From RZYX01 sp036654375 (GTDB lineage Bacteria > Bacillota > Clostridia > Oscillospirales > Acutalibacteraceae): DNA of 64,000 nucleotides. The DNA lies in contig JAVVSD010000002.1 of the NCBI GenBank assembly GCA_036654375.1, forward strand, positions 62,001-126,000, written 5' to 3'. The notes under the pieces were generated by a model. The model ran no database searches, had not been told where the DNA came from, and saw only the letters and a program-made list of their open reading frames with translations. The position numbers and the translations under genes were made by a program. Positions 34,064 to 42,084 of the stretch are shown here, in pieces (the first letter of the stretch is position 1; each line of letters starts with the position of its first letter).

Positions 34064-34367
34064 ATTTGGCAACGCCCAACAACTTGGAACGATTATTGAA
34101 TTGTTAACTTTTTCTACAAGTTGTTGCACATCTGATTTACTTCGTATACCAACTATGCTTTACCAAAAAGTGTTGTTATAACGGAGTAAATAATAACATA
34201 AAAATTTAAATAGTTCAATAGTATCAGCAAAATTTTATTAGATAAAAATTTTGCAATCACTAATAAATATTTATGAATACTTACTTATATTATTTTGTTT
34301 GAAGTATTTGCAAAATTTAGCAAATTATTGTATAATTTATTAAATCAAATTTATGGAGTAGATTTAT
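34064..34367. other. intergenic region between tRNA-Ala and the DUF3842 gene
   Basis: No gene is seen. It contains a 10-bp inverted repeat (34227-34236/34245-34254, GCAAAATTTT/AAAATTTTGC) and the DUF3842 promoter at 34308-34336. Confidence 0.6.
34308..34336 (+). promoter_or_regulatory. promoter of the DUF3842 gene
   Basis: TTGCAA (34308-34313), 17 bp, then TATAAT (34331-34336) preceded by TG. Confidence 0.75.
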
Positions 34368-34781
34368 TTGGATATTGTTGTTATTGATGGGCAAGGTGGC
34401 GGAATTGGCAAGAATCTTATCGAACAATTAAGATTAAGTATTCCAACTGCTAAAATAATTGCTATTGGAACAAATTCTGTTGCAGCTTCAAGTATGCTTA
34501 AGGCTGGTGCTACTATTGCTGCTACAGGAGAGAATTCTGTTGTTGTTGCTTGTAAAAATGCCGATATTATCGCTGGTCCTATTGGTATAATACTAACTGA
34601 CTCCATGATTGGTGAAATAACCGAAAAAATGACTCACGCAATCACAACAAGCACCGCAAAGAGAATTCTTATACCTGTTTCAAAATGCAACACAAGAATT
34701 GCAGGTCTTTCTGATATGCCAATGGCTAAATACATCGAAAATGCAGTTACCCTTATAAAAGAATATATAATTGAATCTTAG
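34368..34781 (+). CDS. DUF3842 family protein
   Basis: A 137-residue protein with a Rossmann-like start (VVIDGQGGGIGKNLIEQL) and Gly/Ala-rich middle, matching DUF3842, a small family common in Clostridia with no known reaction. The GQGGGIG loop suggests nucleotide binding, which is inference. The start is TTG 34368, nine bases after GGAG. It has its own promoter and terminator. Confidence 0.8.
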   Translation: MDIVVIDGQGGGIGKNLIEQLRLSIPTAKIIAIGTNSVAASSMLKAGATIAATGENSVVVACKNADIIAGPIGIILTDSMIGEITEKMTHAITTSTAKRILIPVSKCNTRIAGLSDMPMAKYIENAVTLIKEYIIES

Positions 34782-34812
34782 ACTGAACACTCTTTTGTTT
34801 TCAGTCTTTTTA
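34781..34812 (+). terminator. terminator of the DUF3842 gene
   Basis: GACTGA (34781-34786) pairs with TCAGTC (34801-34806), followed by TTTTTATTT. Confidence 0.8.
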
Positions 34813-34872
34813 TTTGAGAATAGAACGAAAAATATTCTCATTATCAAAAATAAAAGTGGGAGTGTGAATTAG

Positions 34873-36861
34873 ATGAAGGAATACCTTAATAATGAATCTG
34901 TTGCAGAGATTGAATATCTCAAATTGTTGTCAAAAGCATACCCTACCGCCCAATTAGCCGCCAGTGAGATAATTAATCTCCAGGCAATTCTTAATCTACC
35001 TAAGGGTACAGAGCATTTCATGTCAGACTTACATGGTGAATATGAGGCGTTCATACATATTGTAAGTAATGCTTCTGGAGCTATCCGTGAAAAAGTTGAT
35101 ATGCTTTTTTCAAGTACACTTACGGAATACGAAAGAGCTGTGCTTGCAACTCTTATCTATTATCCTGAAGAAAAACTTAAAGAAATACTTGAGGTTGTTC
35201 CTGATATTAAAGAATGGTATACACAAACCCTCAATCATCTTATTGAAATTTGCCATCTTGTTGCGTCAAAATACACTCGTTCAAAGGTCAGAAAATCCCT
35301 GCCTGTTGAATACAGCTATATTATTGATGAACTTTTAAATACTGATTTTACTTTACATAACAAGAAAGAATATTATGACAACATAATTTCAACAATAATC
35401 TCTATTGGCAAAGCAGAAGACTTTATTATTGATATGTGTGAACTGATAAAGCGTCTTATTGTTGACAGGCTTCATATTGTTGGAGATATTTTTGACAGAG
35501 GTCCGCGTGCCGATATTGTTATGGATTGTTTACTTAAGCACCATTCTGTTGACATTCAATGGGGCAACCATGATATCCTTTGGATGGGTGCTGCTGCCGG
35601 AAGCCGAATTTGTATTGCCACCGTACTTGCAAATTCAGTTTTATATAATAACCTTCAGGTTATTGAAACAGGCTATGGAATAAGCCTTAGACCTCTTGCA
35701 ACCTTTGCAAATGATATTTATGCTCACACAGATACTGAATGCTTTAAAACCAGAACTCTAAAGGACTCTACAACATACAAACCTAAGGATATAGCTTTAG
35801 CTTCAAGAATGTCAAAAGCAATTTCCGTTATTCTTTTCAAACTTGAAGGACAGACAATAAAGCGTAATCCAGACTTTAAAATGGACGAACGCTTACTCCT
35901 TGATAAAGTTAACTATGATAAAGGAACAGTAATAATTGGTGGTAAGCAATACTGCCTTCGCGACTGCGATTTTCCAACAATTGATATAAATAATCCTTAT
36001 ATGTTAAGTGGGGAAGAAAATGAGCTTATTGAGCAACTAAGAGATTCCTTTCTTAAGAGCGAAAAGCTTCAAAATCATATCAGATTTTTATATTCAAAAG
36101 GCAACCTTTATAAATGCTATAATGGTAACCTGCTTATACATGGCTGCGTTCCAATGAACGACGATGGAAGTTTTACAGAGTTCGATATTGGTGGCAAAAA
36201 ACTTAAAGGCAAAGCATTTCTTGACTTTGCTGAAAAGATCGCTTATATAGGCTTTTACGGAAAACCTAACAGCAAGGAAAAATTATTTGGAGAGGACTTT
36301 TTGTGGTTTTTATGGTGTGGAAAGAACTCGCCACTCTTTGGTCGCGAAAAAATAACCACATTTGAAAGACGACTGATTGATGATAAATCCACATGGAAAG
36401 AACCTAAAAATCCATATTACAAATTAACTGAAAGTATAGATGTTTGTGAAAAAATCCTTAATGAGTTCGGTCTTGGCGGAAGAAGGTCCCACATTATTAA
36501 TGGACATATTCCAGTTAAATTTAAGGATGGCGAAAACCCAATTAAAGGCGGAGGAAAACTTATTGTAATTGATGGTGGATTTTGCCGAGCATACCAGCCT
36601 ACAACTGGCATTGCAGGATATACATTGATATATAATTCATATGTTATGCGTCTTTCTTCCCACGAGCCTTTTGGTGGAGTTGAAAATGCCATTAGAAATA
36701 ATAAAGATATTTTATCTGCATCAGTAGTTTTTGAACGACTTGAATCAAGAATAAAAATTAGTGAAACTGACAATGGAATTCTTATACAAAAGAATATTGA
36801 CGAATTAAAAAAACTGCTTAAGGCATATAATGTTGGCGTAATTATGGAACACGAATTTTAG
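34873..36861 (+). CDS. fbp: fructose-1,6-bisphosphatase, class III
   Basis: Gluconeogenic enzyme that removes the 1-phosphate of fructose 1,6-bisphosphate. The 662-residue length is typical of the firmicute class III enzyme. It is a metallophosphatase, and the metal motifs SDLHGEYEAF, VGDIFDRGPRAD, WGNHDILWMGA and NGHIPVK are visible. The start ATG 34873 follows GGGAGTG. Monocistronic: terminators lie on both sides. Confidence 0.96.
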   Translation: MKEYLNNESVAEIEYLKLLSKAYPTAQLAASEIINLQAILNLPKGTEHFMSDLHGEYEAFIHIVSNASGAIREKVDMLFSSTLTEYERAVLATLIYYPEEKLKEILEVVPDIKEWYTQTLNHLIEICHLVASKYTRSKVRKSLPVEYSYIIDELLNTDFTLHNKKEYYDNIISTIISIGKAEDFIIDMCELIKRLIVDRLHIVGDIFDRGPRADIVMDCLLKHHSVDIQWGNHDILWMGAAAGSRICIATVLANSVLYNNLQVIETGYGISLRPLATFANDIYAHTDTECFKTRTLKDSTTYKPKDIALASRMSKAISVILFKLEGQTIKRNPDFKMDERLLLDKVNYDKGTVIIGGKQYCLRDCDFPTIDINNPYMLSGEENELIEQLRDSFLKSEKLQNHIRFLYSKGNLYKCYNGNLLIHGCVPMNDDGSFTEFDIGGKKLKGKAFLDFAEKIAYIGFYGKPNSKEKLFGEDFLWFLWCGKNSPLFGREKITTFERRLIDDKSTWKEPKNPYYKLTESIDVCEKILNEFGLGGRRSHIINGHIPVKFKDGENPIKGGGKLIVIDGGFCRAYQPTTGIAGYTLIYNSYVMRLSSHEPFGGVENAIRNNKDILSASVVFERLESRIKISETDNGILIQKNIDELKKLLKAYNVGVIMEHEF

Positions 36862-36872
36862 ATTTATCAACC

Positions 36873-36906
36873 AAAAGTCGAGGCCATAATTGGTATCTCG
36901 ACTTTT
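36873..36906 (+). terminator. terminator of fbp
   Basis: AAAAGTCGAG (36873-36882) pairs with CTCGACTTTT (36897-36906). The T-tail is short and runs straight into an in-frame ATG at 36907. Confidence 0.8.
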
Positions 36907-36930
36907 ATGCTAAGTTCAGGGGTGTTTAAT

Positions 36931-37830
36931 ATTTCAGAAGTGATATGTAACAATTGTCCACGACATTGTAATTTAATTAGAAGTGCGCACACTAATTGTA
37001 GTTCAAACACAGGATTTTGTGAGATGGGAACATTACCTGTCATTGCACGAGCTGCAAAACATTTTTGGGAAGAACCTTGTATCAGTGGAACACTTGGTTC
37101 TGGTGCTGTTTTTTTTAGTGGCTGCCCTCTTAAATGTATTTATTGCCAAAACCATGAAATAAGTATAGATAATTTTGGGAAAGAGATTAATATATCAAGA
37201 CTTAGAGAAATATTTCAAGAGCTTATTGATGATGGAATTCACAACATTAACCTTGTTAACCCAACTCATTTTGCAACCAGCATTTCTATTGCACTTGAGC
37301 CAAAGCTATCCGTTCCAATAGTATACAATTCGAGTGGATACGAAGAAATTAACACATTGAAATTACTAAATGGAAAAATTGATATATACATTCCAGATAT
37401 GAAATACTCAATTAATTCCGTCGCAAAAAAATACTCAAATGCCTTTGACTACCCTTCTGTTGCAAAAAAAGCAATTTATGAAATGTTTGAGCAAACTGGA
37501 GCATATAAAATTGACGATTATGGTATTATGCAAAGCGGAGTTATCATAAGGCATCTCATTCTTCCTGAAAATATCAAAAACTCATTTGGGGTTATTGATT
37601 GGGTAGCAAAGACTTTTCCAAGCAGAAGTATTCTATTTAGCCTAATGAGCCAGTATACACCTATAAATAAAAACTGTGAATATTCTGAGCTGAATAGACG
37701 CATCACCCAAAAAGAATATAATGAAGTTGAGCAATACTTGTTTGATTCAGGAATTGAAGATGGTTTTATGCAGGATTTATCATCGTCAAAGTCGCAGTAT
37801 ATCCCCTGCTTCGATTTAACTGGTGTTTAA
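36931..37830 (+). CDS. PflX-like radical SAM protein (pyruvate formate-lyase activase relative)
   Basis: The product has a Cys-rich N-terminus (CNNCPRHCN), then the radical SAM cluster motif GCPLKCIYCQNHEIS, the NLVNPTHF segment and a C-terminal half as in COG1313 (PflX-like) proteins. No partner enzyme is adjacent. The start is open: ATG 36907 has no RBS and touches the fbp terminator, GTG 36940 is poorly spaced, while ATT 36931 sits six bases after AGGGGTG; I give the last. A role as a glycyl-radical activase is only family inference. Confidence 0.78.
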   Translation: MSEVICNNCPRHCNLIRSAHTNCSSNTGFCEMGTLPVIARAAKHFWEEPCISGTLGSGAVFFSGCPLKCIYCQNHEISIDNFGKEINISRLREIFQELIDDGIHNINLVNPTHFATSISIALEPKLSVPIVYNSSGYEEINTLKLLNGKIDIYIPDMKYSINSVAKKYSNAFDYPSVAKKAIYEMFEQTGAYKIDDYGIMQSGVIIRHLILPENIKNSFGVIDWVAKTFPSRSILFSLMSQYTPINKNCEYSELNRRITQKEYNEVEQYLFDSGIEDGFMQDLSSSKSQYIPCFDLTGV

Positions 37831-37871
37831 TATTTTAAATTTTATAAGATTAATGGCGTGGAGGATGTCGT

Positions 37872-38579
37872 ATGTTTAAAGAAAAAATACTTTCAAAAGT
37901 CAGTGTTTATGAGCTTGTTTGGTGGTGGATTTTCAGATTAATAGTTATTAGCCCACTAATATTTGGCTGGGATTCTCCGCACGAAAACATCACACTGCAA
38001 ATATTGGCAAATTTTGTTATTACTTTTGCTTGGGAGATAATGCAATTGTTTCCCGAAAAATCTTTTATAAGAAAAATTTCTCCTCGTATACAGAATTTTA
38101 CAGTTGTTCAGGTCTTTTTAACATCATTTTTAGGTGCGTTTAAAGATTTTTATTACACTGTTTGGTGGTGGGATTCTATAATTCATGTTGTCGGTGGAGC
38201 TATTTGTATGGCAGTTGGATATGAGATTTTTACAGCTTTGCAGATAAAATATAAGGTGTATATTCCTATAGGCATTTTGATTTTTGGTGCTTTTGGTTTT
38301 TCATTTTTTGCTGGTACAGTGTGGGAAATATTTGAATTCTTATTTGACCAGTTAACTGGTTCTGATTCACAGCACTGGTGTTATGCAAACGCAGATGGAG
38401 CATATTCTATATTCTCATATACTCCTGAACGCTTCCCAGTTATGGACACAATGATTGACACTATATGCAACACAGTTGGTGCTTTTATATTCACAATATT
38501 TTTAAAAATTAAGCCATATCATCATGATGGCGATAATGATGTTAACAAGCTTTTTAAGGAAAGTTTACCAAAAGAATAA
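37872..38579 (+). CDS. YjdF/DUF2238-like membrane protein
   Basis: A 235-residue protein with about six membrane helices. The WWWDSIIHVVGGA motif and WEIFEFLFDQLTGSDSQ...MDTMIDTICNTVGA resemble DUF2238 (YjdF) membrane proteins. No known activity. The start ATG 37872 follows GGAGG. Probably co-transcribed with the radical SAM gene 41 bp upstream; a strong terminator follows. Confidence 0.6.
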   Translation: MFKEKILSKVSVYELVWWWIFRLIVISPLIFGWDSPHENITLQILANFVITFAWEIMQLFPEKSFIRKISPRIQNFTVVQVFLTSFLGAFKDFYYTVWWWDSIIHVVGGAICMAVGYEIFTALQIKYKVYIPIGILIFGAFGFSFFAGTVWEIFEFLFDQLTGSDSQHWCYANADGAYSIFSYTPERFPVMDTMIDTICNTVGAFIFTIFLKIKPYHHDGDNDVNKLFKESLPKE

Positions 38580-38587
38580 AATAGTTA

Positions 38588-38616
38588 AAACGGCTTGTCT
38601 ATAATCCAAGCCGTTT
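38588..38616. terminator. bidirectional terminator
   Basis: AAACGGCTTG (38588-38597) pairs with CAAGCCGTTT (38607-38616), followed by TTTTTA on the plus strand and TTAACT on the minus strand. Confidence 0.88.
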
Positions 38617-38697
38617 TTTAATATAATAAAATTCACCATCTTTAACATATATGCTTTGAATTAAATTTTCACAGTTAAATAATGCCCATGACATCAT
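38602..38697 (-). CDS. possible small ORF or gene remnant (second of a coupled pair)
   Basis: A 31-codon frame starting ATGATG and ending inside the terminator stem; the product reads MMSWALFNCENLIQ... and ends KKRLGL. Its ATG overlaps the TGA of the frame at 38694-38798 (ATGA). No RBS of its own is seen. It may be the second half of a frameshifted gene. Speculative. Confidence 0.3.
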
Positions 38698-38798
38698 GCT
38701 TGTACGCAACAAATACCACAATCAGGGTGTCCAAAATGTAAATTCGTATTTTCTACAAAATCAACAACTTGATTAGAGCTTTTTTGAGCTGGCGTCAA
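38694..38798 (-). CDS. possible small Cys-containing ORF or gene remnant
   Basis: A 34-residue frame from TTG 38798, ending GHPDCGICCVQA, with three Cys in five residues. No convincing RBS. Together with the overlapping frame at 38602-38697 it could be a 65-residue gene broken by a frameshift, a coupled pair of peptides, or chance. I do not recognise a family. Confidence 0.3.
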   Translation of the reverse strand: MTPAQKSSNQVVDFVENTNLHFGHPDCGICCVQA

Positions 38799-38922
38799 AT
38801 AAAGATAGCCAAAAAAAATTTATATAAAAATTATAAGTCCTATTTATGGGATAGTAGATGATATATAATTTAAGCATGAAAAAGTTTATAAAGAAAATAT
38901 ATTGTAATAAATAAGGTGGTAT
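38799..38922. other. leader region of the cas operon
   Basis: AT-rich region with a TATAAT at 38864-38869 that may be the -10 of the cas promoter; the matching -35 is poor. No CRISPR repeat is present. Confidence 0.4.
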
Positions 38923-41343
38923 ATGTTGGACACAATTGAAAATTCGTTTATCGCTCACATTCGAAAAAAAGATAAAACCATTCAAACTGTTGTTGAACAT
39001 AATAATGGTGTTGCAAATCTTGCTTATAATATAGGTGTTTCATATGACATTGGCGGACTTTGTGCACTTTCAGGTCGTCACCATGATGACGGAAAGAATA
39101 CACAGGAATATCTTGATTATATAAAAGCGGCATCGTCTGGCGAAAAAGTTGTAAAGGGTTCAGTAATTCATTCTACCCACGGAGCTTTATTTGTAACCAA
39201 CTTAGCAATAGATAAAGATTTAAGTGCAAAACTCGCAGCGGAGATGGTGCGAACCGCCATTATGTGCCATCATGGGTTAAGAGATTGTATTTCCACAGAT
39301 GGAGTGTTTTCATTTTTAGAGTCTTCAACACGCATTGCTAATTCATATGGTTCTGTTGAGAGAATTATAACTGAACAATATAAAAAAAGCACTATTGAAA
39401 ATGAATTTGCTGTCGCCTGTGATGAAGCAAGAAAAATACAAGTTAAGATTAATAATTTTCAAAGTTTGGGTCAACATTATGGTTCATCCCATTTCTACTT
39501 GGCTATGTATGAAAGATTACTTCTATCAATTTTAATTGATGCAGATCGAACAGATACAGCTTGCTTTGAGGATGCTGTTGAGCCAGCGTTGATGAAATCA
39601 TTCGAAGAACGCAAGATGATGTGGAAATCATATCTTAACCATTGTGACGCAAGTTTAGCAGAATTTCAAGCTACCAAGGAACCATCTCCATTGGATTGCT
39701 ATCGTGCCGAGATTTCAAAAGCTTGTGTGGAATTTGATGGTGGAACGAGTGGCATTTTTCGGCTTGTTGTTCCCTGTGGTGCGGGTAAAACGCTGTCGGC
39801 ACTTCGTTATGCATTACAAACAGCGGAGCGTTATAGCAAAAACCATATTTTTTATATTGCTCCTTTCAACTCTATTTTGGAGCAAAACGCAAATGAAATT
39901 GCAGAATATATTGGAGATATTGATGCTGTATTAAAACACCACTCAAGTATTGTCTTTGATTCTGATGATTTTAAAGATGAAAAAAGATATAGGCTACTTA
40001 CAGAAAACTGGTCTCAATCCCCTATCATTGCCACCTCCGCAGTGCAGTTTTTAAATACGCTATTCGCAGGAAAAACATCAAATATACGACGACTTCAGGC
40101 ACTGGGCAATTCGGTTATCATTATTGATGAAATTCAGACATTACCTATAAAGGTGTTAAAGCTATTTAATGCAGCGATGAACTTTCTTGCACACTTCTGT
40201 AACACTGCAATTCTTCTTTGCTCAGCAACACAACCTCTATTGGATAAGCTTGATGATTACAATATTCTAACCCCGAAAAGTATAATTCCTGATGAAGAAA
40301 TGTATAACACAGCGTTTAAAAGGGTTGGGATAGTTGACTCTACTGATAAAAATGGATTTTCTATTCAGGAAGCCGCAACTTTTATCCTTGAACAGGCTCG
40401 TGATGTTAAATCAATTCTTGCCATTGTAAATACTAAATCAGCTGCACGCGATGTTTTTAAGTGCATTCGCAGTGCTACTGAGAATAACGAGAAATACCAT
40501 GTGTTTCACCTGTCAACCAATATGTGTCCTGCACATCGAAGTGCTGTACTGTCCGAAATTCGTGATTGCTTAAATAACAGTAACAATGCGCAAAAAATAA
40601 TTTGTATAAGCACAATGTTGATAGAAGCCGGAGTGGATATATCGTTTGAACGCGTTGTTCGATCGCTTACAGGCTTGGACAGCATCGTACAATCTGCTGG
40701 GCGCTGCAACCGAAATCGTGAAAATGAGTGTGGTATAATTTCAATTATTTATATACGAGAGGAAAACATTGAAAAGATTCCTTATTTGAAAAAGGCTCAA
40801 GAAGTGACTCGTGAGATTTTTTACAATATTAAGGAAAATCCAGAACAATATCCGAACGGTGCTTTATCCAAATCAGCAATGGATAAATTTTATAAAAAAT
40901 ACTATTGTCAAATTAATGAAGATATGGATTTCCAATTAGATGATAACCCAGAATATACAATAATTGACCTGCTGACAACTAACCCTTCTGGCAGCAAACG
41001 GTATAAGGACTCAAAAACCGTACTTTTAAAACAAGCCTTTAAAAAATCTGGGGAAGCTTTTACTGTTATAGATGATCTTGGGAAACAGGATATTATTGTT
41101 GAGTATAATGATGATGCTTTGCGTCATATTGAAAAACTTTTATCCGCTCAGCTAATTTCTGATAAGAAAAAGGAATTACGCTATTTACAGCAATACACGG
41201 TACAATTAAGCCACTATACCATGCAACAAATTGGAGAAGGTTTGCGTTTCGAAGATTCGGTAGGTGTGTTTATTTTAATGCGAAGCAATTATTATAACGA
41301 TGATTTTGGTGTAATGACAAAAATTGAAACTACTAAATTATGA
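38923..41343 (+). CDS. cas3: CRISPR-associated helicase-nuclease Cas3, type I-C
   Basis: Cas3 is recruited by Cascade to nick and degrade target DNA. The 806-residue product has an N-terminal HD nuclease (HHDDGK near residue 48, later IMCHHG) and an SF2 helicase: Walker A PCGAGKT, DEIQ box IIIDEIQTL, motif III CSATQP, motif VI QSAGRCNRN. All catalytic motifs look intact. ATG 38923 is 3 bases from AAGGTGG, so the next codon, TTG 38926, could also serve. First gene of a four-gene operon. Confidence 0.95.
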   Translation: MLDTIENSFIAHIRKKDKTIQTVVEHNNGVANLAYNIGVSYDIGGLCALSGRHHDDGKNTQEYLDYIKAASSGEKVVKGSVIHSTHGALFVTNLAIDKDLSAKLAAEMVRTAIMCHHGLRDCISTDGVFSFLESSTRIANSYGSVERIITEQYKKSTIENEFAVACDEARKIQVKINNFQSLGQHYGSSHFYLAMYERLLLSILIDADRTDTACFEDAVEPALMKSFEERKMMWKSYLNHCDASLAEFQATKEPSPLDCYRAEISKACVEFDGGTSGIFRLVVPCGAGKTLSALRYALQTAERYSKNHIFYIAPFNSILEQNANEIAEYIGDIDAVLKHHSSIVFDSDDFKDEKRYRLLTENWSQSPIIATSAVQFLNTLFAGKTSNIRRLQALGNSVIIIDEIQTLPIKVLKLFNAAMNFLAHFCNTAILLCSATQPLLDKLDDYNILTPKSIIPDEEMYNTAFKRVGIVDSTDKNGFSIQEAATFILEQARDVKSILAIVNTKSAARDVFKCIRSATENNEKYHVFHLSTNMCPAHRSAVLSEIRDCLNNSNNAQKIICISTMLIEAGVDISFERVVRSLTGLDSIVQSAGRCNRNRENECGIISIIYIREENIEKIPYLKKAQEVTREIFYNIKENPEQYPNGALSKSAMDKFYKKYYCQINEDMDFQLDDNPEYTIIDLLTTNPSGSKRYKDSKTVLLKQAFKKSGEAFTVIDDLGKQDIIVEYNDDALRHIEKLLSAQLISDKKKELRYLQQYTVQLSHYTMQQIGEGLRFEDSVGVFILMRSNYYNDDFGVMTKIETTKL

Positions 41344-41358
41344 AGAGGAGGTTAAAAC

Positions 41359-42084
41359 ATGAAAAAAAATCGAAACACGGTTGAATTTGAAGTAAGTGGG
41401 AAACGAGCTATGTTTTCAGACCCAGTTACCCGAGTTGGTGGAGAAAAGACCAGTTATTATGTACCAACCTATGAGGCACTTAAAGGCATATTATCCTCGG
41501 TATATTGGCGTCCAACTTTTATATGGGTTATTGATGCAGTAAGGGTAATGAATCCTATTCAAACAGCATCGGAAGGAATTAGAACAAAAAATTATAATGT
41601 TGGTAATGACCTTTCGATTTATACTTATCTCAAAGATGTTCGTTATCAAGTAAGAGCGCATTTTATTAAAAATACAAACCGGCCCGAATTATTTCATGAT
41701 TATAATGGAAATAACGAGCATAAGCATCACCATATTGCCCTTCGGATGATTGAGCGTGGCGGAAGACGGGATGTCTTTCTTGGCACACGAGAGTGTCACG
41801 GTGATGTTATACCCTGTAAGTTTGGCTATGGCGAAGGAGCATATGACGGTATCGGCGAGTTTTCACTTGGATATATGTTGCACGGATTTACTTATGCTGA
41901 TGAAGCGAAGCGTAACAATGAAAAAGAACACATGAGCGTGCGATTTCATCAAGTAGTCATGAAAAAGGGTATTATCGAATTTCCTGATCCTGAGAATATA
42001 CCAGACAATGACAGACGGATTTTACACACAATGCCTATCAAACCATTTTCAAAAGAGTTTACAGACGAGGAGGTTGGATTATGA
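41359..42084 (+). CDS. cas5c: Cas5c (Cas5d), crRNA-processing Cascade subunit
   Basis: In type I-C systems, which lack Cas6, Cas5c cleaves the repeat RNA and caps the crRNA 5' handle. The 241-residue RAMP protein shows YEALKGILSSVYWRP, NPIQTASEGIRTKNY, the Lys-His segment EHKHHHIALRM and LGTRECHGDVIPC. ATG 41359 follows GAGGAGG, and the 3' end overlaps cas8c by 4 bp. Confidence 0.93.
   Translation: MKKNRNTVEFEVSGKRAMFSDPVTRVGGEKTSYYVPTYEALKGILSSVYWRPTFIWVIDAVRVMNPIQTASEGIRTKNYNVGNDLSIYTYLKDVRYQVRAHFIKNTNRPELFHDYNGNNEHKHHHIALRMIERGGRRDVFLGTRECHGDVIPCKFGYGEGAYDGIGEFSLGYMLHGFTYADEAKRNNEKEHMSVRFHQVVMKKGIIEFPDPENIPDNDRRILHTMPIKPFSKEFTDEEVGL

Noticed and set aside
33911..34099. Plus-strand frame of 62 codons reading DRTADLYTASVALSQLSYTP
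   Set aside because: It is the antisense of tRNA-Ala and its terminator; this is a familiar false protein produced by tRNA genes.
38580..38922. Possible CRISPR array before cas3
   Set aside because: No direct repeats of adequate length; the sequence is a terminator, two doubtful mini frames and an AT-rich leader.
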